Shown here in pieces: positions 22,192 to 33,332 of a stretch of 64,000 nt of DNA; position 1 is the first letter of the stretch; every line of letters begins with the position of its first letter. The notes below the pieces were generated by a model, which searched no databases, had not been told where the DNA came from, and saw nothing but the letters and a program-made list of their open reading frames with translations. Origin of the DNA: Gelatoporia subvermispora B (taxonomy: Eukaryota; Basidiomycota; Agaricomycetes; Polyporales; Gelatoporiaceae); contig KB445805.1 in NCBI GenBank assembly GCA_000320605.2, forward strand, positions 186,001-250,000, in the 5' to 3' direction. The position numbers and the translations under genes were made by a program.

Positions 22192-22917
22192 ATGCCACTA
22201 TCGCGGCCGTTACAACTTACGATTCAAAATAACGGAAACATGAGCGACGGCAGCCCGTATGCTGTACATGGCACCAATGCGCATGTAGTTTCTTATTCTG
22301 GCCCCATCGGTCGACACGTCACGATATTTTATGCGCAGGACGTGCAATTCGAGAAGCAACCTGCGGATCCAGTTTCGATTCGGCCCATGCCAACACATAA
22401 TCACAATAGTGACGCACCTGCACCTCTCGACGCGGAGCCGCTATCTCCGTCTCCGACCAACTCAAGAGTTCTCACCTTGAAGGCGTACTTCGTCATGTCC
22501 CACAGGGCAAAACTAGAAAGGCGTCAAGAGTTGATCGAGCGAGTGGATCGAATGTGGGCAGCCATTGTGGAGCAGGCCGCACTTCGTACCACACGGCGCT
22601 GCGGTTGTTTCTGTAATGACGATTGCAGTGCGCTAGTCGAGCTTCCGCACTCCGGGACAAGTGTACACCTCTCTCGGAGTGATTTGTACGGACAGAGACT
22701 TGGTATTTGCATTTGCAAATCATGCGACCCTAGTGACCTGTCGAAGAGGACGACTATAGGGCCGCATCTATCTTGTATCCACATGGGGTACGACAGCTGG
22801 TTGTGTCCATTTTGCGACACGTACTTTCACTGTGCCGACTCTCTCAGATGGCATGTTGAACTTTCCTGCACAAGTACCCCTTGGTTCAACGGTCTCACGG
22901 AGTCCCGTTATATTTAG
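22192..22917 (+). CDS. Zinc-finger protein, intronless paralogue of 18193-19220
   Basis: A single open frame of 241 residues. The ATG at 22240 (context AACATGAG, product MSDGSPYAVHG...) is an equally good start, because 22192 is only 57 nt after the stop of the F-box gene. It shares with the upstream paralogue the helical segment (LTLKAYFVMSHRAKLERRQE), the finger with GPHLSCIHMGYDSWLCPFC and the C2HC end SLRWHVELSC. The first finger has degenerated: the expected His pair is not kept (SVHLSRSDLYG). Absence of introns where the relative has three suggests origin through a retrocopy or intron loss. Confidence 0.75.
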   Translation: MPLSRPLQLTIQNNGNMSDGSPYAVHGTNAHVVSYSGPIGRHVTIFYAQDVQFEKQPADPVSIRPMPTHNHNSDAPAPLDAEPLSPSPTNSRVLTLKAYFVMSHRAKLERRQELIERVDRMWAAIVEQAALRTTRRCGCFCNDDCSALVELPHSGTSVHLSRSDLYGQRLGICICKSCDPSDLSKRTTIGPHLSCIHMGYDSWLCPFCDTYFHCADSLRWHVELSCTSTPWFNGLTESRYI

Positions 22918-23279
22918 TGACGAATTGTATAATAACGCAACAGCGCTGCAATCTCAGCTATCTTTCGTCTGATTTTGTCGAGCCCTCGGTATACTTTTAT
23001 AGTTGGCATACATTACAGATCACGGTATCTTGTACTATATCTCACCTGATCCGGTCCTAGAACCTCCAGCAACCCACAAAATGCTGAGTTCTCGAACCTG
23101 CCAGGTCGAGGAGCCACCCATCGACTACATACTCTGTAGACGCCCGTCAATAGGGCAGTGATCGAGCAATAAGCGCCTCCACGTGATGCATACTATTGAC
23201 TCGATGCCCAGAAGGGAGGCTGAATTGAGCTGCCAGCACTGCTTTGCTCTCCCTCTCTTCCTTACGTCTCATCTTCAGC
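22918..23279. other. Intergenic, nothing recognised
   Basis: 362 bp; presumed 3' region of the zinc-finger gene and promoter of ILV6. No site I can support. Confidence 0.5.
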
Positions 23280-24758
23280 ATGGCGAGCCTGTACGCCAAT
23301 GCTGTACGGAGAACTGCAGCTGCGACGCGGACTCTCAAGCCGCGCCATTTCTCTTCTTCGCTGTGCAGAAGGTCGGACGCGGACAATGCACCAAAGCCAC
23401 CTCCTCCCATTGATGACTCCACGTCGGCCCTGGAGTACAAGCGGACGCTGAGACACAGGCCGCCGCCGCTACCGGCTATGGATCTGCCCCGGTCGCGCTC
23501 TGCGGAAGAGGCGGTCACGAATATCCTGTACAACACCCCTCCGCCGAGTCTGCAGCCGTTCAAGAAGTGAGTTCCTATGTCGCGCGCGTCACTACCCGCT
23601 TCGCCGTGTTGACGCGTTTTTGTAGGCATGTGCTCAACTGCCTTGTGCAAAATGAGCCTGGAGTGCTTTCGCGTGTGTCGGGAATCCTGGCCGGACGTGG
23701 GTTCAACATTGACTCCCTGGTCGTCTGCCGCACGGAGATCCGCGATTTGAGTCGCATGTGCATCGTCCTCAGAGGGCAGGATGGCGTCGTCGAACAGGCG
23801 CGGAGACAACTCGAAGATTTGGTACGTAGTATTATTTCAAGACGCGTTTCGAAATCCCGGGGCTGGATCTCAAGCCATGGCTTTATCCTACTCGGTCTCC
23901 TACGCGTGGACCTATCACGAAACTATCCGCATTTCGGGAGTCCAGCCACACGTCATCTTTTTCGGTATTGAAACGCGTTGAAAAGCGTTCTCCACGCGAT
24001 TTGCAGTGCAAGCTCTGGCGTGTATCTGCCATGCGAGCACGTACTGAAACAAAGCCGTGTAATGCCTCTAGAGCATACCTCGGAACCTTCTCCTAGCCCC
24101 TCGTCTGCACAACACCCGAACTGACCCCCCGTCTCACACAGGTCCCCGTCTGGGCCGTGCTCGACTACACCTACACGCACTGCATCGAGCGCGAGCTGCT
24201 CCTCGCCAAGGTGTCCATCCTCGGGCCCGAGTACCTCGAGGACCAGCTGCTCGGCGGGCCGACGCACGAGCCGCGGCGGCACCCCGCGCCCGCGACCGAG
24301 CCGCACACGAAGCTCGAACGCGAGATGGCGCTCGCGCAGCACTTCGAGCACGCCGCCGACACCTCCGACGCCGACCCCCCCGCGCACGCGCCAGCGCCAG
24401 CGCCGCTCACGCCCTCGCAGGCCCTCCGCCTCAAGAGCGACAACCTCCAGGCGGTCTCGACGCTCTCGAAGCAGTTCGGCGGGCGCATCGTCGACGTGAG
24501 CGAGCACAGCGTGATCGTTGAGATGTGCGGCAAGACGAGCAGGGTTGAGGCGTTCCTCGCGCTCCTCAAGCCATTCGGCCTCCTGGAGGCCGCACGGACT
24601 GGTAAGTAACGATCGTGTGTGAGCCGTGAATGCTAGGTCTGACGCCATTCATAGGTTTGATGGTCATGCCTCGGACGCCCATCCAGCGCTCGTCCGATGA
24701 CAGCGACATCGAGAGCGAGGGCGGCGTCGTCGACGCCAGCCTCCTCCCCCCGGGCTAA
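23280..24758 (+). CDS. ILV6: Acetolactate synthase, regulatory (small) subunit, mitochondrial
   Basis: Four exons, 348 residues: 23280-23566, 23626-23821, 24142-24601, 24655-24758. The start MASLYANAVRRTAAATRTLK is Arg/Ala/Thr-rich, a typical mitochondrial presequence. An ACT domain follows (HVLNCLVQNEPGVLSRVSGI, GRGFNIDSLVVCRTE), then the second conserved block VPVWAVLDYTYTHCIERELL and the C-terminal regulatory half ending FGGRIVDVSEHSVIVEMCGK and EAFLALLKPFGL. In yeast Ilv6 binds the catalytic Ilv2, stimulates it and confers valine feedback inhibition in the first step of branched-chain amino acid synthesis. A Pro/Ala-rich linker separates the two halves. Intron 2 is 320 nt, far longer than its neighbours. 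Confidence 0.95.
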
Positions 24759-25105
24759 GCTTCTCGCTCGCCCGGCGGCACCTTGCTCATCTCAAAAGTA
24801 TTTGTACCATTGATTTTCGTTCGGATACTCGGAATATATATGCATTGTGGAGGGCAATAAATACTGCATCATGTCGTGCAACGTGTGTCGACGTCAGTGT
24901 GGTGCGGTGCTGGGCCTAAGCTAGTGACAGTCCAATCCTATGCGTACATGCTGCTACTGGTAACTTATTAAGTGGATACAAATGTGTATGCTGCGTGCCG
25001 TGTCCAAGAAAGAGTCCCATTTCTGTGGCCGGTAAACTAAGTACAAGCAGAAGAGTCGTGAGTCATGCGCGGGTATGCGAGCTGCGGGGGGATGTCCACC
25101 GGCGG
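24759..25105. other. Convergent 3' intergenic region
   Basis: 347 bp between the stop codons of ILV6 and the PDK1-type kinase. An AATAAA at about 24857 fits a polyadenylation signal for ILV6. Confidence 0.45.
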
Positions 25106-28100
25106 TTATGAGCGTGTCCGTGAATTGGAGTTCTGGCGCGGCGTCATCGGCGACGGCCCATACGTCTCAACGGCATCCTGGATCTTGCGTATCCAGGCTT
25201 GCGCTATCTCAGGGTTGGCTGCCACGAATGAATGCGACTTGGTTGGCTACCGCGTGAATCCTCAGTACCATCATGCATGACAAGCCAAAAGACTACTCAC
25301 TGTCAGGACAACAAACTCGCGCTCGCCCTTCGGCTCAACACCAGTGACCATATGCCGCGCATCCTTCTCCTTCGCGCCCGGCCGCAGGGACAGCTCAAGG
25401 CGTGTTTCGATCCCGTGCCCCGCTCTACGCTGCTTCAGACACACAAGCCTATGCGTCGTAAGCACAAGCTCGCGCGCCTTCAACTTCCGCGGCCCGCCTG
25501 CCATCGCAAGCAGCCGACTTGCGCGCCGTCGGATCGCGCTGGCTTCCACCGTCGTACTGAAAAGAATGCCTTCGCCCGCAATCATCATCGACGTCCTAAA
25601 GAGAGTTCGATTGTCAGCCAGAGCAACCCCGTTAGAATTGGACGACAACATGCACTCACCATTGTGCATCTGAGGGTACAGCAGCCCGGATCGGGGTCTG
25701 CGCACGATTGCGCCCCCGCTCCAGCGCAGCTGCCTCCATCGCCGCCTCAAGCCTCGACACAGGGCTCCCATCTGACGAGCTCGTCGCTGATCCCGTCGAA
25801 CACGAGTCGACGATCCCGTTAGCTGGGGGCACGTCGATGGGCTGGGTCTTGACCGCCGTTGGGACGTCCTCAGGTGCAGACGATCCCGGTGGAGCAGCCG
25901 CTTGTGCTGGAGGCTCCGGGCTTTCACAGATTGCGTCGCCCGAGGTGGGTACGTCGGCAAAGCGCACGCCGTTCGTCTGCAGCGCCGCTTTGTCAGCGGA
26001 CTGCACCCCCTGATCTGGCGGCTCGGATGCTTCCTCGCCAGGCTCCGCTATCGACGGGAACGCCATCGGCCTTCGCTCGCCCAGCGGCCCGACTTCCTCC
26101 TCGTAATGGTACCTGCCCGTTCGTAGTGCGCCGTTGCGCGCGAACGGGTTCATGTCCTCTCCATCCGACGCCCACTCAATGTCATCCTCTCCATCATCGC
26201 CGTCCGAGCCCACGATCTCATCCCACGCAGCGCCGACGTCCTTCCACCCGCGCTTCTCGTTCTCACTAGACGAAGGTTGTTTGCGCACCAGCCCCGGCTC
26301 AAGCGGGGGAACAGGGTCGGTCCAAAGCGCGCCCCACTTGATCGACGCGAAGAACGGATGCGCGCGCAGGGCCTGCATGTCGTTCGGGCTTCCGGGCGGC
26401 CCTGCGCCCAGGCGCTCTGCGGGGTCGCGGACCTGCAATTACATGAGATCGGGGCAGACACAACATCGGAGCCGAGGCACGCACAATAAGCCGTTGCACT
26501 ATGTCTTTCGCCTGCTCGTCGAAGCCCTCCGGAAAAGTATACTCGAGCCGCTTGACTTTCTGCCACGTGAGATAGTCTGTGAGGCCCTGGAACGCGAATT
26601 TCCCCGCAATCATCTGGTACAAGATGCATCCCAAAGCCCACAGGTCGGAGCTGTCAGGAAGTTTGATAATATGAGCAGTTGTTCCGATCAATCACTGGTA
26701 GAGGCGCACCTCTTGCTAGTCTCCCCATCTTCAAGGAGCTCCGGGGACACGTACTGCGCCGTCCCCACGAAGGTCTTCGTCCGTTCGTCTAGTGCGGACG
26801 AAGCAGATAAGCGACGGCAGATGCCGAACCGGGGACGGACGCACCTCCAGTGCCTAGAACCTTGCCAGTGCCGAAGTCAGTGATCTTGATTCGGAAATCG
26901 TCATCCAGGAGGAGGTTCTCCGGCTTGAGATCCCTGTGACGGAGCGGGGTGGCGCGGTTGGTTCCTGAGAGAAGCATCCGAGAACTTCTATGCTCACCGG
27001 TGAATCACCCCCTTGGAGTGCATGTATTCAAGGGCATCGACAATCTGCGCAGCATATGTGCGCGAGCACTCCAGAGCCAATGAGCCAAGGCGGGATATTC
27101 GAGTTTGTAGTTCGCCATTCCGGGCGAGATCCAGAACGAAATCTAGGAGCGTCAAACGGGTCAGAACGCTCTGATGGTAACCGAAACGCAACGAAGAAGA
27201 CTCGGAAGGGCAAACGATCGGCCGAGGATGGTTTTGATCCACCAACTCTGCCTTCCGGCCGTTGTGTGTGATAACCCTGACCAGAACGCCCGGCCAGACC
27301 CGTACCCGAGCAGTTCATCCGACACAACCGATGACGACATATGAAAATCTGCTCTCGATCAGCGTAACGGCAGCGCACAATGAAATCCATTGAGCCCCCA
27401 GGCGGGATCACAGAAAGCTCCCACTGCGAGAGTGCCCGGGCGCTCGTGGAGGACGGGAGCACAGTGACCGGGCGCCTCATTTCAAGGGCACTGGGAAGAC
27501 GATGTCGTGCGAGTGTACTCGACACGAACAAACGTCAACTCAGCTCCAAGGCCACGCGTGGAACAGGCAGAAGGAAATCGAGGTTCGGCCTCCGTGGCAA
27601 GGCCTAGCGCTTGGGACGAGGAGCTACGGTCTTCCACGCAGCTTCGTACCGCGCGTCTCGCGCCTTGCATGGAATTAGGCCTTCCACGCACGCTCAACCG
27701 CGAGGGAAATGTAGGGACGGGGAACAAAACGTGGATAGAACACTCACATAGTCGCCAGTCATCCTGGAACGTCCAATGCAACCGGACAATACCAGGATGT
27801 CCCGTACCCAATCGCACAAGGGTGTTCTTCTCCGCCATCGCAACGGGCATTTTCTCATGTCGTACAAGATGCACCTTCTCAATAATCTTGACAGCGTACT
27901 CCTGCTGGGTCGACCGATGCTTCGCGAGCCGGACCTGTGCTCGGCCATGAGGCACGAACCCGACGGTACGTGTCAAGTATTACGCACCTCCGAGTACGAG
28001 CCCTCCCCCAACACTCGCCCGAACTCGAAATCATCCGGACTTGTGCGTGCGTTCAGCGAGTTGTTGCGTGACTTGGACTGCGTCCGTGATGCAGGGGGAG

Positions 28101-28401
28101 GTCGCCTCGGCTCGTTGTCATCTGCTGCTAGGCCCAGCTCGCGCGCGAGGTATGCGGGCGGTCGCGAACCCCGCGGTGTCGTGGGCGACTGTGGACTCCG
28201 CGAGCGCACATGTGTCCTTGGAGACGAGAAGGTACGCAGCGGGCGGGGTCGTGTAGGCGGGGTCTGGATAGTCAAGTCGGAGGTCGAGCTGGAGCTGGAT
28301 GACGAGGAGATGACAGAGGCGTTGCGGCTGAGCTCAGCGAGCGTCGGGGACGTCTGGAGGGACGCCTCGGGAGATGGAGACGTTGCGTGCACTTCCAGCA
28401 T
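25106..28401 (-). CDS. PDK1-type AGC protein kinase (3-phosphoinositide-dependent kinase homologue; Pkh/Ksg1)
   Basis: A multi-exon gene starting at ATG 28401; an upstream TTG is not a credible start. After a Ser/Pro-rich leader the kinase begins [15 protein letters not shown], continues with [28 protein letters not shown], and an intron splits the HRD codons before [11 protein letters not shown] and [11 protein letters not shown]. The activation loop reads [19 protein letters not shown], then [20 protein letters not shown] and [11 protein letters not shown]. This pattern is characteristic of PDK1. A long acidic, Pro/Ser-rich spacer leads to a C-terminal PH domain ([40 protein letters not shown]). 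PDK1-class kinases phosphorylate the activation loop of other AGC kinases at membranes. The intron 27143-27747 is 605 nt, which is exceptional here. Confidence 0.92.
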
Positions 28402-30956
28402 GCGCAGAGAGAGCAATTGGGGTAGAGCGAAAAGCTGAGAAAAGAAAAAGGAACGGAGGGCGGAAGAAGTTAAGAGACAGTTGGGAGGCGGCGGTCCAGC
28501 TCGCAGTGGCGGTCCGCTCCCGGGCCCAGGCCCAGATCAACTTCACACGCTCGGTAGCGCCCTTCACTCCGGCGGCAACTTGCCCCAAAGCGCCCGTTGC
28601 CACCAACGCAGGAGCTCAGGCAGGCTCAGGCGTTGTTTGTACGCACTGCATTCCAGCAGCCACCAGACATGGGCCTCCTGAGCCCGCACGGCAAATCAGC
28701 CTGGGCCGTAGGTATCAGTCAAGCGGTCCGGGAAAGCGAGAACATTGAACAACAACAACTGCCTCCGGAAAACTCCCCGCCAGGTTCTTCGGACCGCATA
28801 CAAGGGTACTCTCGCCGATCGGCCCTTTGCTCCTTGCTCATTGAGAGCTCCCGAAGAACCTCGCGATGTCTGTCTGAAGGGTTATATACCTAACCGAGTG
28901 TGCATGACGCACATGGCAACGACCCGATGTCCCAGCCGCCGAAATGCAGAGCGCCGGGACCGAAATCTAGAGTAATCCTTACTCACTTTTGTCCTTGTAC
29001 GCGTCGGGGGCTGCGCACTGCGCCGGCTCGGACGTAACGGGTGCTGAGAGAGAGCAGGTTGTGGGGAAGAAGCAAGGAGGGGGCTGCATGCAGCGAGGCA
29101 AGCATGCTCTTATATACCCAACTCATGCCGAACCGACGATTCGGCTAGTGCATTTCAGAAGACGTCAGTGCAGACATCTTATGAGCCTGGGGAAATCGAT
29201 CGGCCCAGCAAGACATTCCCGGTTAGGCAATGCTCCTTCCCCACGGGGAAGGTACGGTGCATCAGGGCGGATCGAACCTAATTCGGTCGTGCTGACTCTC
29301 GAGAAGCCTCGTATGCCCTGACAAATCGGGCACGTCGCATCGCGATGGAAAGATCGACGAAGCCAATTGTCGTCGGATCGGACTTCTTGGCTGTAAATGC
29401 CGCATACTGGGGGATGCATCACGAGACGACTCGCCGAGCCGTCGATGCGGCTCCGTCTGTTGAGCTCATCCGCCTATCGCAACATACTACTGATGCGTGG
29501 TATGTACTATAGTGTGACCCGCAATTGGAGCTTCAATTGAACATGTCATGGACCAGCACAAGTACATATCTCGGTAACCCGAGCATTCAGGTCGCTAAAA
29601 TGTCCTGGTCGCGCGAGATACCCAGGTCAGCACAACTAAGGTGGAAGGACATGCACTATAGCTTATGCAGCCGGTACAGTAGAGCTGATTTGAGTGCTCT
29701 GGATGTTCAGAACTCTTTTGCGCGAGTCCTCTAGTGTACACCGAATCAGCGCAACCCCGCAGCTATTGACGAGAGACGAAAACAGGTACTTCCACACCAC
29801 GGGCATCTACCTAACACGGTCCAAGAATCCTCACGCACGGCAAAGCCCGGCCCGCGGGCGCTACTGTAGACATAATTGGCCAGCCGTCTTATGGAGTTGT
29901 CCTCCCTCTCTCTCGCGTTCCAAATCAAGTAGCCTCGAATATATGTCATGTGATGGCCGCTCACATAACCAGTCTTGCATACAGCCTAGGATTCGTGGAG
30001 GGCAACTCTATAACGACGGATGGGTTAGGAGCCTGCGATTGTCCGCGATGCCAGGCGCTTCGCTCGTTCCGCCGGTGCACGTGTTCCTGGCGGTTGGGCG
30101 GGCCGCCGGGATCGGCAGCAAAACAGTGCTCCTCTCCTGAGTCCGTGACATGTTTGGTCGCGAACATCCAAGTTACAGAAGTTCGCCGTTTCGCGCACGT
30201 CTACAAAAGTACACCAATCGAAATATCGAGGTTAAGGAAGCTATGTCGAAGTCCGGCTCGGGTCATCAAGTTTCCACAATCCCTATGGCTAGTTCTTGCG
30301 AGTTCTTGAAACCTGAAGCTGCGCATTCTATGACAACGCCGGGACTATTCAAGCTGTCTGTTCTAGATATTGTGTGACTCTTTTTCTGGAGATCCTGGAC
30401 CCGAGATGAATCAGAGCTTGTTCTAAAGACATACGCCACCCACACTCGTCCTCCCAGAATTTGAAACTCTGACCATGCTCATATTTCATCCCGCTGCTGT
30501 CTCTCACAGGGGCTGCGGGCTACAACCATGTCTCCGGCTCCCCTCTCAGACGTTTGACAGCATAATGAGCTCCTTTCGAAGCACCCCTGGTCCACCGCAC
30601 ATCTCAGAAGTTCCCAAGTTCTTGGCCTAATTGACGATCTTAACCCCTTCTCCGCATATATGCACTCAACTCTGGCACTGATCCTCCTCTTCTCGCATAT
30701 ATGCTCTACTACATATCGGGCCATGGAATTGTGGTCGTTGAGATCTTTATCGATTACGTCAACAAACACGAGATTGCAGATTCCGCCGCGGTCTGCAAAC
30801 CATTACACTCCGGTTTCGTTGAGATGTCTCGAATTTGGCTTACTCCACGCTCCTATATGACGGAAGAATGCTCGATCCACCCTGAGGCACAACCTGATAC
30901 ACCAAAGTGCTTGAAGCGATGAAACTTCCACGGCCGAGCTCCGGCGCTAGTATCAT
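28402..30956. other. Gene-poor region with repeat copies
   Basis: 2.5 kb between PDK1 and the P450. No protein gene recognised. It includes the repeat at 29840-30050. Confidence 0.5.
29840..30050. repeat. Member of a dispersed palindromic repeat (MITE-like) also found at 40330-40870
   Basis: The part CGGCCCGCGGGCGCTACTGT...GCCAGCCGTCTTATGGAGTT at 29846-29905 resembles 40678-40731. The part ending GGAGGGCAACTCTATAACGA with GGATGGGTTAGGAGC at 29936-30035 resembles (in reverse) 40335-40400 and (direct) 40790-40868. The match is roughly three quarters identical by eye. Inverted arrangement of the two halves suggests a foldback element. Confidence 0.55.
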
Positions 30957-30962
30957 TATAAG
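30957..30962 (+). promoter_or_regulatory. Putative TATA box of the P450 gene
   Basis: TATAAG about 56 nt upstream of the ATG at 31013. Confidence 0.45.
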
Positions 30963-31012
30963 GCTCAAGGCCTCGCGCCGCTTCTCTACCTGCGGATGCT
31001 GAGCTGCACAAC

Positions 31013-33150
31013 ATGGAACTGTCCGTAATTGCTACTGGATGTCTGCTTCTCTCCAGTCTTATCCTTCTCCGGTATGTGTTTGGCCGCAAGAAAGCAGGGT
31101 CTCTACCCCCGGGCCCAAAGGGGCTCCCTATTATCGGGAACATCCTCGACATACCCAAATCCTACGAATACAAGACCTTCTCCGCTTGGGGCGATACATT
31201 CGGTGTGCCCTCTCCTCCCCCTTCCCCTCCCTCTTTCCCACTGACGCCTCCCTTCTTGATGAAGGCGACCTTGTCTCACTCAGGTTCTTTGGCCAAACCA
31301 TCGTAATAATCAACTCGCCCCAGGTCGCCTTCGAGATGCTCGATAAGAAAAGCTCGATTTACTCGGACAGGCCCCAGTCGCCGATCGCCGACCTGGCGGG
31401 GTGGACCCGTGGCTTGCTGTTCACGCCGTATGGCAGCAGGTTCCGCGACTACCGCCGCGCGTTCTCGCAGGCGATCGGCACGCGCAAGCACGTCAAGCGG
31501 TACAGCGCGCTCATCGAGGGCGAGACGCACAAGTGCATGCAGCGCATCTTGCGCGCGCCAGAGAAGCTCGAGGACCATGTTCGGCAGTGAGTTCTGTTGC
31601 TTGTGTCCTAGATGTGCGATGGTTTACAAGAATTGGTGATTAGCACGGCTGGTGCGATTATACTCATGCTGTCGTATGGGTATGAGGTGCAGGAAGGACA
31701 AGACCCCCTGGTTGAACTCGCCGAAGAGGGCTTGGATCAGTTCTCGCAGGGCAGCACTCCCGGCGCCTTCCTTGTCGATATGCTGCCAATTTGTCCGGGC
31801 CAATCTCACATACTCGGAGAGCTATCCCGCTGATTTGTCCCCACAGTGCGATACGTTCCCGCATGGATGCCCGGCGCCGAATTTAAGAGGCTCACACGGT
31901 GCTGGCGCGAGACTATGGACAAGATGTGCGACATCCCCTTCAGCTTTGTCAAGGAGCAGATGGTACGTCCCCGCTCTACTTATTTCGGACCATTTTTCAC
32001 CGCATGCTGTCAGGCCTCGGGAGCTGCGAAATCCAGTATTGTCACTCAGATGCTTGAGAATCGTGACGCCAGCCCCGAGAAAGAGGAGTTCGTCAAGCTC
32101 GCTGCCCAGGCTGTCTACTCAGGTTCGTTGATGTATGCGGCTCGCTCTTAACATGCCCTTTGACTAATGCAACGATCGCAGGCGGCGCCGACACAGTGCG
32201 TTTCCCCACGTCTCGATCTCGTTTAGTTCTCTCACGCCCCTGCAGACCGTCTCATCCATCTATAGTTTCCATCTGACCATGACGCTCTTCCCCGAGGCGC
32301 AGAAGAAAGCGCAAGAGGAAATCGACTCGGTCATCGGCACAGACCGCCTCCCCATTTTGGCTGACCGCGACCGCCTCCCGTATGTCAACGCCCTCTGCAA
32401 GGAGGTTATGCGATGGAACCCCGTCGCTCCTCTCAGTTCGTCGTTCCCCTCACACATGCCAAGGGCATACTGAATGATTTTTCAGGCGCGCCCCACCGCC
32501 TCACGCAAGACGACTTTCAGTCCGGATATCTCGTTCCTAGAGGTACTAACGTTATTGCGAACCAATGGTGAGTAGCCTGGCGTATATACGCCCCTAAAAC
32601 ACATACTGAACGACGACCGTAGGAGATTCCTGCACGACCCCGAGCTTTACGAAGACCCTCTCGAATTCAATCCTGACCGATTCATGCCGAAGGCTGGTAA
32701 GGAGCCCGAGCAGGATCCACGGGATTTCGCGTTCGGCTTCGGCAGGCGGTGAGTCCTTTACTTGAAGACTTCGATGCCTATATCTGATCCCGCATTTCCG
32801 CGCCAGCATCTGCCCAGGTGACATTGATCGTCTACTTCGCATTCCAAGACTTACCACCCATTCGTAGGTCTCCAACTCGCCGAGGCGTCTGTCTTCATCG
32901 CTGTTGCAATGACGCTCGCTGCGTACGACATCTCAAAAGTGGTCGAGAATGGCAAAGTCATCGAGCCCTCCGGGGAATATCTGCCCGGGACAATCAGGTA
33001 CAGCGATCGCTCATGTCGCAGCGATTTACTTCTGTGCAACTGACTCGCTCGATATCCGCCAGTCACCCAAAGCACTTCCGGTGTTCGATCAAACCTCGCT
33101 CCGCAAGTGCCGAAAAGCTCGTTCAAGAAGAGTACGCCGAACACAATTAA
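31013..33150 (+). CDS. Cytochrome P450 monooxygenase
   Basis: Twelve exons close in frame to 508 residues: 31013-31202, 31265-31586, 31644-31792, 31847-31962, 32014-32122, 32182-32195, 32246-32435, 32486-32567, 32623-32748, 32807-32817, 32868-32997, 33063-33150. An N-terminal membrane anchor (IATGCLLLSSLILLRYVFGR) is followed by the proline hinge LPPGPKGLPIIGN. The I-helix motif YSGGADTTVSS spans the 14-nt sixth exon. ExxR is in CKEVMRWNP. The heme loop FAFGFGRRICPG spans the 11-nt tenth exon, which supplies the heme-ligating Cys. Every P450 signature is intact, so an active ER-bound monooxygenase is expected. It resembles fungal families often annotated as O-methylsterigmatocystin oxidoreductase-like. 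The substrate is unknown, and no biosynthetic core gene lies nearby. Confidence 0.95.
32182..32195 (+). other. 14-nt microexon carrying the P450 I-helix oxygen-activation motif
   Basis: GCGGCGCCGACACA between ATCGCAG and GTGCGT encodes the GADT core. Without it the frame is lost and the motif is absent. Confidence 0.85.
32807..32817 (+). other. 11-nt microexon carrying the P450 heme cysteine
   Basis: CATCTGCCCAG between CGCCAG and GTGACA completes FGRR-ICPG. The Cys codon is 32811-32813. Confidence 0.85.
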
Positions 33151-33332
33151 ATAGGAACCATATAAGAATTGTTGTTCAATTCCGGACGTTGCCACCTTCG
33201 TGTATTTCACCTTCATGTAAATCAGACGTTGTTTACCCTGCCCGTCTCACTACAGCATCCCGTTGGTCCAGAACATTGACCATCCATAAGGCGCATCATA
33301 AATAACCGACATTTATGTAAGATTCCACGTAG

